From positions 1 to 16,047 of the forward strand of contig CAKVLD010000065.1 in the NCBI GenBank assembly GCA_934755305.1: a stretch of DNA of 16,047 nt, in the 5' to 3' direction. A model generated the notes under the pieces. It saw only the letters and a program-made list of their open reading frames with translations, searched no databases and was not told the origin of the DNA. Below are positions 7,425 through 14,660 of the stretch, piece after piece (positions within the stretch are counted from its first letter, which is position 1; the number at the start of each line of letters is the position of its first letter). The translations under genes were made by a program, and so were the position numbers. This stretch comes from an uncultured Clostridium sp. Lineage in GTDB: Bacteria > Bacillota > Clostridia > Clostridiales > Clostridiaceae.

Positions 7425-7976
7425 CTAATTTAAACCTAACTCTTGTTCTATTTCAATTATAGAATCATCATTTTTATCTATAATTTCAACTGATATCTTT
7501 TCTACAATAGTCTCAAACTTCTCATTAAAGTTTTTAATTCTTTCATCTTTACTTGCTACTTCCAATTCTTCTTTTGTTTCAAAGGTACCTACTGTCATAT
7601 GTGGCATAAAGGTATTCTCATTTAGCCAAGCTGGTTTATATAATTCTAATATTCCTGTATATAGTTTTTTGCACATTCTTTTTATTACATCAGTACCTTC
7701 TTCTATATTTAAGAAAAAATACTTACCTAGAGAATTATCCACCTTCAGTAACCCTTGTAAACATAGCTTAAATTTCTTTTCATTTTTTAAAGCTTTTGTT
7801 AGATGATTCTTTAATTCCTCTGTTGTAATTTCACTATCAAATGTAAATACTATACTTATATGAGGTCTAACATGATTATAAAGTGGATCGTATTTTTTTC
7901 TTATTTCATTAATTTTTTCTATATTTTCAAACTCTGGAAATATCATTATAGTTCTCTTTTTTATTTCTTTATCCAA
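7425..7976 (-). CDS. 2H phosphoesterase (2'-5' RNA ligase/YjcG-like)
   Basis: A 183-residue protein with the two H-x-S/T signatures of the 2H superfamily: HIS at 39-41 and HMT at 126-128. The early segment KKYDPLYNHVRPH resembles Bacillus YjcG-type proteins. Members act on 2',3'-cyclic or 2'-5' phosphodiester bonds, for example at RNA ends; the substrate here is inferred only to that level. The start is TTG: AGGGGGG at 7984-7990 lies 7 bases upstream, whereas the first internal ATG (residue 11) has no ribosome binding site. It is the first gene of a three-gene operon driven by an extended -10 promoter at 8006-8014. Confidence 0.8.
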   Translation of the reverse strand: MDKEIKKRTIMIFPEFENIEKINEIRKKYDPLYNHVRPHISIVFTFDSEITTEELKNHLTKALKNEKKFKLCLQGLLKVDNSLGKYFFLNIEEGTDVIKRMCKKLYTGILELYKPAWLNENTFMPHMTVGTFETKEELEVASKDERIKNFNEKFETIVEKISVEIIDKNDDSIIEIEQELGLN

Positions 7977-7983
7977 AGAATTA

Positions 7984-7990
7984 CCCCCCT
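7984..7990 (-). promoter_or_regulatory. Strong ribosome binding site fixing a TTG start
   Basis: AGGGGGG on the minus strand, 7 bases before the TTG at 7976, supports the non-ATG start of the 2H gene. Confidence 0.65.
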
Positions 7991-8005
7991 TTTTTGTTTT
8001 GTAAC

Positions 8006-8014
8006 ATTATAGCA
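8006..8014 (-). promoter_or_regulatory. Extended -10 promoter of the 2H-GNAT-HAD operon
   Basis: TGC plus a perfect TATAAT on the minus strand, about 30 bases upstream of the TTG start. No good -35 is present at 17 bases, consistent with an extended -10 type. Confidence 0.6.
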
Positions 8015-8105
8015 CCAAATCCTGTTTTTGTATATTAGCCATTTTTGTTCTTCTTCATTATCACCTTCTGTTTTGAATAAGTGTTGGTATTTTATGTATA
8101 ATTTT

Positions 8106-8135
8106 AAAAAACAGAATTAATGTTAACATAATTCT
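8106..8135 (-). terminator. Terminator of the two-GNAT operon
   Basis: On the minus strand a near-palindrome (8113-8135: AGAATTA and TAATTCT arms with a one-base bulge) is followed by G and six Ts (8111-8106). The stem is AT-rich, so it may be weak. It lies about 60 bases after the stop at 8195. Confidence 0.55.
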
Positions 8136-8194
8136 AATAATAAAATAAGCATCTTAAAGCTGCTAATATATTCACTTTATCTATTTCTAATAAA

Positions 8195-8671
8195 CTACAA
8201 ATTACTTATCTCCATATTTATAGATTTCTCTGTAAAACCATTCTTTTCATACATTTTTCTAGCAACTACATTTCTTGCATTTACTTGAAGTTCAATGCCA
8301 TCATATTTATTTTCCTTTGCATATCTCTTAATGTATTCAAATACCTTAGTACCAATTCCTTTATTTCTATATTCCTTATCAATAACCATTGTATCTAAAT
8401 ATATAATTTTTCTTTTTATATGAGTAGGCATATTGTATATCCTCTCAATTAATATAAATAAGCCACAAAGTACACCTTCTACTTCTACTACCATAAATTT
8501 ATCTTTCTTAATTGATTCTAGATAACTTTCCTCACTCATTACTACATCCATAGGTTTATATATATCAGGTCTTAAATTCACATGTAATTCTTGTACTTGC
8601 TTCAATATATTTTCTACATCTAAATACTCATTAACTTCAGCATCCCTGATTATTAAATTATCCATATTCAT
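8195..8671 (-). CDS. GNAT-family N-acetyltransferase
   Basis: A 158-residue GNAT with motif A at RNKGIG 102-107 on the strand YLDTMVIDKEYRNKG, and a typical motif B, VNARNVVARKMYEKNGF (126-142), in which Asn and Tyr match the usual CoA-binding and general-acid positions. Layout resembles the RimI/small-molecule N-acetyltransferase type; no substrate can be named. Start is ambiguous: AGGGG (8676-8680) is 4 bases from ATG 8671 and 10 from the in-frame ATG 8665. It is the second gene of an operon, 13 bases after the preceding GNAT stop. Confidence 0.8.
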   Translation of the reverse strand: MNMDNLIIRDAEVNEYLDVENILKQVQELHVNLRPDIYKPMDVVMSEESYLESIKKDKFMVVEVEGVLCGLFILIERIYNMPTHIKRKIIYLDTMVIDKEYRNKGIGTKVFEYIKRYAKENKYDGIELQVNARNVVARKMYEKNGFTEKSINMEISNL

Positions 8672-8684
8672 TTTTCCCCTATCT

Positions 8685-9089
8685 TTATCTTATATAACCA
8701 ACCATACATTTTTCCGCTAATTTTTTCAACTTAAATGATTGATAAAATTTATTGTCAACCTTATCCTCAATATCTGTTATAACCATAAACATTCTTACTT
8801 CTGAATACTTGTCCATAATTGTTTTAAATAAATGTGTTCCAATACCTTGCTTTTGGTATTCCTTATCAACTATTAAATCTTGTACAACTAAAACATGTTC
8901 TCCATCTCCAACACACCTAATTAATCCTACTAATTTTTCTCCATCAAAGGCTCCTAAAATATATAAAGATTTATCAAAAGCCCTAATTAATTTATTATCA
9001 TCATTCAAATAAGAATTCCATGACTCCTTTTTGAAAATCTTTTTTACTTCTTCTATTTTTGATGAATCAAATTCTTTAAATTCTATCAT
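8685..9089 (-). CDS. GNAT-family N-acetyltransferase
   Basis: A 134-residue GNAT. Motif A is QKQGIG at 79-84 after the strand VVQDLIVDKEYQ; the Q at the first position is common in the family. The C-terminal part (KFYQSFKLKKLAEKCMVGYIR) matches the usual ending of YkkB/YjcF-sized GNATs. The open frame extends to an ATG at 9107, but AGGGGG at 9094-9099 lies inside that extension and 4 bases before ATG 9089, so I start at 9089. It is the first gene of a two-gene operon; the promoter is within the long inverted repeat 9130-9201. The substrate is unknown. Confidence 0.8.
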   Translation of the reverse strand: MIEFKEFDSSKIEEVKKIFKKESWNSYLNDDNKLIRAFDKSLYILGAFDGEKLVGLIRCVGDGEHVLVVQDLIVDKEYQKQGIGTHLFKTIMDKYSEVRMFMVITDIEDKVDNKFYQSFKLKKLAEKCMVGYIR

Positions 9090-9093
9090 TGTT

Positions 9094-9099
9094 CCCCCT
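9094..9099 (-). promoter_or_regulatory. Ribosome binding site deciding the first GNAT start
   Basis: AGGGGG precedes ATG 9089 by 4 bases. It would be inside the coding region if the upstream ATG 9107 were used. Confidence 0.65.
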
Positions 9100-9129
9100 A
9101 CGTTCATTTCAACATTTCACATTAATATT

Positions 9130-9201
9130 CTTTCTAAAATAAATGTTGTTAAATTTATTTATAAACACTTAATTTACTTTAACAACATTTATTTTAGAAA
9201 G
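9130..9201. repeat. Perfect 24-bp inverted repeat enclosing the GNAT operon promoter
   Basis: The 24 bases at 9130-9153 (starting CTTTCTAAAATAAATG) are the exact reverse complement of 9178-9201, separated by a 24-base spacer. It lies between the terminator of the upstream yfkN gene and the GNAT operon. There is no G+C-rich core or T-tract typical of a terminator. Confidence 0.75.
9158..9185 (-). promoter_or_regulatory. SigA-type promoter of the two-GNAT operon
   Basis: TTGTTA (9180-9185) and TATAAA (9158-9163) read on the minus strand with a 16-base spacer. The -35 is inside one arm of the inverted repeat and the start (near 9151) falls at the edge of the other. Confidence 0.5.
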
Positions 9202-9236
9202 CTTTGTATATTCAAATCTTACACCTAATATATATT

Positions 9237-9270
9237 AAAAATTAGGCACTAGTTAATAACCAGTACCTAA
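9237..9270 (-). terminator. Terminator of yfkN paralogue 2
   Basis: On the minus strand TTAGGTACTGGTT pairs with AACTAGTGCCTAA (9258-9270 with 9242-9254; 13 bp with two wobble pairs, 3-base loop), followed by TTTTT (9241-9237). It starts about 20 bases after the stop codon at 9290. Confidence 0.85.
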
Positions 9271-9289
9271 CTTCTATACTTATCTAATA

Positions 9290-12200
9290 TTAAGCATTTT
9301 TATTTTTACGTCTTTTGAATACACATGCTACAGAAGCAGCTATTGTCATTAAAATTACAAGACTCATTATTTCAATTTGTCTATTATCTGAAGTCTTAGC
9401 AGAAGCAGCTATTATTGAATCATCTGCTGGAACTTCTTCTGAACCTACTACTGGTGTATCAATAACATCATTAGGTTTTGATACATCATTGTTTCCATTA
9501 TTATTATTGTTATCTCCAGTGTTACCATCATTATTATTGTTATTATTATTAGATGATGAATTGTCATCTTTTCCTGCTACTAATAACTTATAATCAACTT
9601 GAGGTACACCATGTTCTTTCCAGTATTCTGCAACACAATCTCTCATAACTACATTAGTATTTATAACATCAACAGCTTTTGAGAAATCATATCCATCTCC
9701 ACCTGTTAACATAAAGTCATTTACGGCAACTGTATAATATGAATCCATATCAATTGGAGTTCCATCTACTAATTTCATAGAATTTACTTTTCCTGTTTCT
9801 TCATCATAGTAAACTTTAATTCCTGCAAATTGACCCCAGCCAACACTTTCAGGTTTTATACCATGTTCTATTACTTGAACTAAATCCGAACCTTTTAACT
9901 TAAATGTTACTATACTGTTATCAAAAGGTAATATTTCATACATATCTCCAACTGTTACATTACCCTTTTCTAAGCTTCTTCTAATTCCACCACCATTATT
10001 TATAGCAATTTGAGTTCCTACAACTTGTCTTATTGTTTCTGAAACTGCAACTCCAAGATCAGTTAAATTTTCATACTTATCATCATTGTTTAATCTTTCG
10101 TCTAATGTAGTAATAACTTCACTAAATATTGGTTCTAATTCTTTTTCTTGCTTAGCTATTATACTTAAAACTTCTTCATCTACAGGTAAAGTAGATTGTA
10201 TTTTTGCAAATTGAGTAGTTTCTGGTACTACATCAATTAACTTATTATTATTATCAAATGTAAATGTTAATTTAGATAAACCTCTACCATTATAACCAGC
10301 TTGTACTACTGGAATTCCATTAACTTTTCCTGATACAAACTTGTGGCTGTGAGCTGTAATTATTGCATCTACACCTTTAACGTTTTTAGCTATTTCAGCA
10401 CCTTCACCAGTAATTTCACCAGTTTTGCTATCTTGATATGATCCTGAGTGAGTAAGGGCGATTACAACATCTGCACCTTCTGATCTAACTATTGGAGCAT
10501 ATTTATTTAATGTTTCTGTAGGATCTAAGAAATCTAATCCTTCTACATTGCAAGCTTTAGTTGAAGTTAAAGTTTCTGGTGTTGCAATCCCTATAAATGC
10601 AACCTTAATACCATTCTTTTCTACTATTACATAAGGCTTAGCGTATTCTGAAACTTCATTAGTATTTTTATCTACCATATTTGCTGCTATAAATGGGAAG
10701 TTTCCTTCTTCTGACCATTTCTTTAAGTTTTCTATTCCCCAGTCAAATTCATGATTACCTATTGCTGAAGCTGCTATTCCCATAGCTTTTAACATTGCTG
10801 TTTCTGGTGCACCTTGTAAAAGGTTTGAAATTGCAGTACCTTGATATAAATCTCCACCAGTTACTGGAATCACACCATAGTTATCAGTTTCTTTTTCTTT
10901 GTAAGACTTAATAACACCTGTAAGTTTTGCAGCCCCAACATTCTTACCTGATTCTAAAGCATTACCATGGAAATCATTAAAGCTTAATACATCAATAGTC
11001 TTAGTACTTCCCGTATTTCCTTGTTCTAACTTATTGATTTCTTCTAATTCCGAAGTTAATCCCTTAGTTTCTAATTCTGACTTAACATCTGCTATTTTTA
11101 AATTAGTTTTATAAGTTACACTATCATTATTAATTAACTCTACTACTTTATTTCTTAAAGCTTCATTTTCATAGCTTACACCAGTTAACTTCCAGTTGTT
11201 TGCTACTTTCTTTGAAATAATTCCACCTTTAACATTTTGAATATAGTCAGCAACCATATCTCTTATATCAGAAAGACTTTCATTAGTAGAATCATATACT
11301 TTTTCAAAAGATCCTTCATCAAATCTTTGTGCCAAACATGAATCCATTCTATAATTATTTACTGTTAAATAAACTTCATCTGTATCTTTAACTGGATCAC
11401 CATTTGGGAAAGTTAAGTTTTCAACTCTTGAACCTATTTCTTTTGAAATGTTAAGTTCATAATTAACACCTGTTAAAGTGTCATATAAATATCCTCTAAA
11501 ATCTGGATTTATGCTAACTACTAAATCTCCAGGAGTAAATGTATTAAAAATACCTGATGTCCATTCTAAATATGTTTTAAGTTGTTTACCATTTGTTTTT
11601 ACTACATATAACTTATTATCATATTTATAGATATTAGCAACATCTGACTTTGTAATAACACCAGTTTTTAGGTTTGCTGTTTCTGATAACATTGCAGAAC
11701 CAGATATATTATGAATCTTATCTGGATCAATTCCTTTAGCTCTTAAAGCATTGTTTGCATAATATAATTGAACTTCATTTAAGAAATCAGTAACACCTTG
11801 TGGTGTAACATAAGATTGGCAAACTCCTTTTACCTCATTAGGTGAAGCTAGATCTTCCCCTACTAATTCCCCAATTTTGGTCTTCCCATCATTTAAAGCT
11901 GCTTCATCATATTTCTTTAAAGCTTCTGTAAGTTCTACATCTGCTTTTGAATTTTTATCAAACTTTATTAAGCTTGCTTTTTTATTTTTTACTGAAACTT
12001 TATCAGCATTTTTTTCAACTTCTAATTCTATCTTTGAAACTTCTTTACCTAAATTCTTAGGTTGTGTAATTAATACTCCATTAACTTCTACTTCTTCATG
12101 GCTTTGATGACTATGTCCTGCTACTATTACAGATACTTCTGGATTAGCATTAGCTATTTCAGTAGCTGAATCTCCTCTACCATATTCACTATCAATTCCC

Positions 12201-12976
12201 ATATGTGCTGATACTATAAATACATCAGCTTCATTTTTATCTTTAATTTCTTTTATTATTTTAGTAACTTCTTCTGTAGGATTTGTTGTTTCATATCCTT
12301 TTAAGTTTTCTGCATCCCAGTTAACTATGTTAGGAGTAACAACACCAATTATAGCTACTCTAACTCCTGCAACTTCTTTTACTTTATATGGCTTGTAAAC
12401 TCTTTTTCCATCTTTATAAAGGTTACCACATAATACAGTTAGATTATCTCCTTTTTCAGCTTGACTAATTATTGTATTTAATGTTTTTATACCAAAGTTA
12501 AATTCGTGATTACCTAAATTATAAATATCATAACCTATAGTCTTTAAAGCTAGAATCATAGGATCTGTATTCTCTGCTAAATAATCATCTTTTAAGAATA
12601 TATGATTGTAATTACCTTGAATTGTATCTCCATTATCAATTACTAAAGTATTAGGATTTTTTTGTCTTTCTTCTTTAACAACTGCTGCTACTTGAGTCAT
12701 TCCACCAACGTCAACTTTGTTTAAAGCATAATCATAATCTTTAAACTTACCATGACTATCAGTTGTTGCTAAAATTTGAATAGTGCTTGTCTCCTTTGTT
12801 GAGCCCTCTGTACTTTCTGTTTGATTTTCGTTAACATCTTCCTTAGTTACCTTACTGTTTGTACTAATAGGTGCATTTCCTTCAACTGCCTTTGCTGATG
12901 TAGCAGGTAACATAAAGTTTGCTAATACTGCTAAAGCTGTCAAAATTGATGTTAGTTTTTTATGCTTTCTAATCAT
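9290..12976 (-). CDS. yfkN: YfkN-type multifunctional nucleotide phosphoesterase, wall-anchored (paralogue 2)
   Basis: A 1228-residue full-length paralogue of the 1311-4922 product. The signal peptide spans about 1-30 (SAKA/VE). Unit 1 (about 64-600), CpdB-like: D73-x-H75, GD117, GNHE 155-158, H258, GHSH 287-290, then YKYDNKLY and VNNYRMD. Unit 2 (about 660-1130), UshA-like: ND668-F-H670, GGD709, GNHE 740-743, TH843, AHSH 875-878, NGGGIR 994-999. An Asn/Gly/Asp-rich linker (about 1139-1164) leads to AKTSD (1193-1197), a membrane segment and a KRRK tail, a degenerate sorting signal. The predicted role is extracellular breakdown of 2',3'-cyclic, 3'- and 5'-nucleotides. The frame opens at a TTG (13000), but AGGGGGAG at 12981-12988 sits 4 bases before ATG 12976, so the TTG is rejected. 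It is monocistronic, with its own promoter and terminator. Confidence 0.9.
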   Translation of the reverse strand: MIRKHKKLTSILTALAVLANFMLPATSAKAVEGNAPISTNSKVTKEDVNENQTESTEGSTKETSTIQILATTDSHGKFKDYDYALNKVDVGGMTQVAAVVKEERQKNPNTLVIDNGDTIQGNYNHIFLKDDYLAENTDPMILALKTIGYDIYNLGNHEFNFGIKTLNTIISQAEKGDNLTVLCGNLYKDGKRVYKPYKVKEVAGVRVAIIGVVTPNIVNWDAENLKGYETTNPTEEVTKIIKEIKDKNEADVFIVSAHMGIDSEYGRGDSATEIANANPEVSVIVAGHSHQSHEEVEVNGVLITQPKNLGKEVSKIELEVEKNADKVSVKNKKASLIKFDKNSKADVELTEALKKYDEAALNDGKTKIGELVGEDLASPNEVKGVCQSYVTPQGVTDFLNEVQLYYANNALRAKGIDPDKIHNISGSAMLSETANLKTGVITKSDVANIYKYDNKLYVVKTNGKQLKTYLEWTSGIFNTFTPGDLVVSINPDFRGYLYDTLTGVNYELNISKEIGSRVENLTFPNGDPVKDTDEVYLTVNNYRMDSCLAQRFDEGSFEKVYDSTNESLSDIRDMVADYIQNVKGGIISKKVANNWKLTGVSYENEALRNKVVELINNDSVTYKTNLKIADVKSELETKGLTSELEEINKLEQGNTGSTKTIDVLSFNDFHGNALESGKNVGAAKLTGVIKSYKEKETDNYGVIPVTGGDLYQGTAISNLLQGAPETAMLKAMGIAASAIGNHEFDWGIENLKKWSEEGNFPFIAANMVDKNTNEVSEYAKPYVIVEKNGIKVAFIGIATPETLTSTKACNVEGLDFLDPTETLNKYAPIVRSEGADVVIALTHSGSYQDSKTGEITGEGAEIAKNVKGVDAIITAHSHKFVSGKVNGIPVVQAGYNGRGLSKLTFTFDNNNKLIDVVPETTQFAKIQSTLPVDEEVLSIIAKQEKELEPIFSEVITTLDERLNNDDKYENLTDLGVAVSETIRQVVGTQIAINNGGGIRRSLEKGNVTVGDMYEILPFDNSIVTFKLKGSDLVQVIEHGIKPESVGWGQFAGIKVYYDEETGKVNSMKLVDGTPIDMDSYYTVAVNDFMLTGGDGYDFSKAVDVINTNVVMRDCVAEYWKEHGVPQVDYKLLVAGKDDNSSSNNNNNNNDGNTGDNNNNNGNNDVSKPNDVIDTPVVGSEEVPADDSIIAASAKTSDNRQIEIMSLVILMTIAASVACVFKRRKNKNA

Positions 12977-12980
12977 TGTA

Positions 12981-12988
12981 CTCCCCCT
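12981..12988 (-). promoter_or_regulatory. Ribosome binding site deciding the yfkN paralogue 2 start
   Basis: AGGGGGAG on the minus strand lies 4 bases before ATG 12976. The upstream TTG at 13000 would place this site inside the gene. Confidence 0.75.
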
Positions 12989-12995
12989 AATATTT

Positions 12996-13022
12996 AACAA
13001 GTAAGTTTATACTTGCCTTGTT
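12996..13022 (-). promoter_or_regulatory. Leader hairpin of yfkN paralogue 2
   Basis: AACAAGGCAAGT and ACTTACTTGTT form an 11-12 bp imperfect stem with a 4-base loop in the 5' untranslated region, ending 7 bases before the ribosome binding site. It has no T-tract, so a role in mRNA stability or translation is more likely than termination. Confidence 0.45.
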
Positions 13023-13037
13023 ATTATCTTCCTCTGT

Positions 13038-13066
13038 ATTCTATAATATACGAACATTTTTTGCAA
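13038..13066 (-). promoter_or_regulatory. SigA-type promoter of yfkN paralogue 2
   Basis: TTGCAA (13061-13066) and TAGAAT (13038-13043) read on the minus strand with a 17-base spacer, giving a leader of about 55 bases. The arrangement aligns without gaps to the promoter of paralogue 1, including CGAATTA upstream of the -35 and TTCG in the spacer (13051-13084). Confidence 0.65.
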
Positions 13067-13096
13067 TATAAATTTTATAATTCGCAAAAAACTATT

Positions 13097-13157
13097 TATT
13101 TTTTACATTCTTTTTACTTATCACTTTATAAACTTAATATTTTTTACATTATAAAGT
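13097..13157. repeat. Small repeats upstream of yfkN paralogue 2
   Basis: The 13-mer TATTTTTTACATT occurs at 13097-13109 and 13138-13150, 41 bases apart, and ACTTTATAA (13123-13131) is inverted at 13149-13157. They lie about 30-90 bases upstream of the -35. The whole 12977-13300 gap otherwise holds only the yfkN promoter and leader and the thlA terminator; no gene is visible. Confidence 0.35.
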
Positions 13158-13204
13158 ATCATTTGTAAAAAAAATCTAGCAACAAAAAAACATTCCTATA
13201 CGTT

Positions 13205-13265
13205 AAAAAAGCTTTATATATTTTTATAGAACATACTAACATCCTAAAATATATAAAGCTTTTTT
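13205..13265 (-). terminator. Terminator of thlA
   Basis: A perfect 20-bp stem: 13205-13224 with 13246-13265, 21-base loop, ending AAGCTTTTTT in both directions. It starts about 35 bases after the thlA stop codon. On the minus strand the T-run continues into TTAACGTATAGGAA. Confidence 0.8.
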
Positions 13266-13300
13266 TATCTTAAATTAATATCTATAATTTTATATAATAA

Positions 13301-14476
13301 TTACATTTCTACTATTAAAGATGTACCTTGTCCTCCACCTATACATAAAGTAGCAAGACCTTTCTTAGCCCCTCTCTTCTTCATAGCATATAATAATGTA
13401 ACTAATATTCTAGCTCCTGATGCTCCAACCGGATGTCCAAGAGCAATAGCTCCACCATTTACATTTACTTTACTCATATCAAATCCTAAATCTTTAGCTA
13501 CAGCAAGACTTTGAGTAGCAAAAGCTTCATTAGCTTCTATTAAATCTAAATCCTTAATATCTAAGTCTACTTTTTCTAAAGCTTTCTTAGTTGCATAGAA
13601 TGGACCATATCCCATTATAGCTGGATCTAAACCTGCTGATGCATATGATACTATTTTAGCTAAAGGTGTAACTCCAAGTTCCTTAGCTTTATCAGCACTC
13701 ATAACTACTAAAGCAGCTGCTCCATCATTAAGACCTGAAGCATTACCAGCAGTAACAACTCCACCTTTCTTAAAGCATGGTTTTAATCCTGAAAGAGCTT
13801 CTACAGTACTACCAAATCTTGGTTGTTCATCTGTATCAACTACTATATCACCTTTTTTGTTCTTTATTACAACTGGAACTATTTCTTCTTTAAATTCACC
13901 ATTCTTTATAGCTGCTTCTGCTTTTTGTTGAGAAGTTGCTGCAAATTCATCTAATTCTTCTCTAGTTAATCCCCATTTTTCTGCTATATTTTCAGCTGTA
14001 ACACCCATATGATAATTATTAAATGCATCCCATAAAGCATCATTTATCATTGAGTCAACCATTTCAACGTTACCCATTTTTGTTCCCCATCTTGAACCAT
14101 TAACAACATAAGGAGCTCTACTCATGTTTTCCATACCACCAGCTACAACTACGTCTGCATCTCCTGCTTTTATCATTTGAGCTGCTAATGAAACTGCTCT
14201 TAAACCTGAACCACAAACTTTATTTATTGTAAAAGCTGGTACTGATTCTGGAATTCCTGCTTTTACAGCAGTTTGTCTTGCAACATTTTGTCCAAGTCCT
14301 GCTTGAATAACATTACCTAAAACTACTTCATCAATATCTTCTACCTTGATTCCTGCTCTTTTTATAGCTTCCTTTACTGCTACTGTTCCTAATTCTACTG
14401 CTGTAACATCTTTAAATGCCTTTCCAAACTTTCCTATTGGTGTTCTTGCTGCACTAACAATTACTACTTCTTTCAT
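13301..14476 (-). CDS. thlA: Acetyl-CoA C-acetyltransferase (thiolase)
   Basis: A 391-residue biosynthetic thiolase of full family length. It condenses two acetyl-CoA to acetoacetyl-CoA in the cytoplasm, the first step toward C4 products such as butyrate in clostridia. Catalytic residues are all in place: C88 in NKVCGSGL (acyl-enzyme), H348 in GHPVGASGAR and C378 in LCIGGGQG (acid/base). The glycine-rich GGMENMS (113-119) and the NEAFA motif near 314-318 are also typical. It ends in the signature GGGQGTS. AAGGGGGA precedes the ATG by about 6 bases. The promoter at 14614-14642 is near-consensus, consistent with high expression. It stands alone and is not in a crt-bcd-etf-hbd cluster in this window. 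Confidence 0.97.
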   Translation of the reverse strand: MKEVVIVSAARTPIGKFGKAFKDVTAVELGTVAVKEAIKRAGIKVEDIDEVVLGNVIQAGLGQNVARQTAVKAGIPESVPAFTINKVCGSGLRAVSLAAQMIKAGDADVVVAGGMENMSRAPYVVNGSRWGTKMGNVEMVDSMINDALWDAFNNYHMGVTAENIAEKWGLTREELDEFAATSQQKAEAAIKNGEFKEEIVPVVIKNKKGDIVVDTDEQPRFGSTVEALSGLKPCFKKGGVVTAGNASGLNDGAAALVVMSADKAKELGVTPLAKIVSYASAGLDPAIMGYGPFYATKKALEKVDLDIKDLDLIEANEAFATQSLAVAKDLGFDMSKVNVNGGAIALGHPVGASGARILVTLLYAMKKRGAKKGLATLCIGGGQGTSLIVEM

Positions 14477-14498
14477 TTTTATCCCCCTTATTAAAAGT

Positions 14499-14588
14499 AA
14501 ATTGATAATTTTTTAATTAACAAACTTCCTTTTAAAAGCTAAATTTGAAATTTTATGCTTTAATATGTTTAAAAAAAATTAACAATTT
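14499..14588 (-). promoter_or_regulatory. Long-range inverted repeat in the thlA leader
   Basis: AAATTGTTAATTTTTT (14573-14588, minus strand) can pair with AAAAAATTATCAATTT (14499-14514) at 15 of 16 positions, closing most of the ~130-base leader and ending about 11 bases before the ribosome binding site. The arms are almost pure A/T, so chance is a real possibility. Confidence 0.35.
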
Positions 14589-14613
14589 ATTATTTATTCT
14601 CTATTTTAACTTA

Positions 14614-14642
14614 ATAATAGAACTTTATGTATTAATTGTCAA
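14614..14642 (-). promoter_or_regulatory. Near-consensus SigA promoter of thlA
   Basis: A perfect TTGACA (14637-14642) and TATTAT (14614-14619) on the minus strand are separated by exactly 17 bases. The start falls near 14607, giving a leader of about 130 bases. It begins only 18 bases beyond the stop of the SseB-domain gene. Confidence 0.85.
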
Positions 14643-14660
14643 TAACTTTCTGTTAAATAA

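Noticed and set aside
8752..9228. Plus-strand open frames at 8752-9012 and 9031-9228
   Set aside because: They are antisense to the GNAT gene and its promoter; the proteins match no family and have no start signals.
9478..9550. ATT-rich microsatellite-like run in the second yfkN gene
   Set aside because: It is the codon reflection of the Asn/Gly/Asp linker before the wall anchor, in frame, and needs no separate explanation, though its length may vary between strains.
9315..12107. Plus-strand open frames at 9315-9593 and 11877-12107
   Set aside because: Shadows of the second yfkN gene; the Leu/Ser runs mirror its Asn-rich linker and coding bias.
12977..13000. TTG start at 13000 for the second yfkN gene
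   Set aside because: The ribosome binding site AGGGGGAG (12981-12988) lies downstream of it and fits ATG 12976, which also gives a clean signal peptide.
13102..13118. PhoP-box-like TTTACA-N5-TTTACT upstream of yfkN paralogue 2
   Set aside because: Only two repeats, on the non-coding strand relative to the gene, in T-rich DNA, and no equivalent at paralogue 1. Not enough to call phosphate control.
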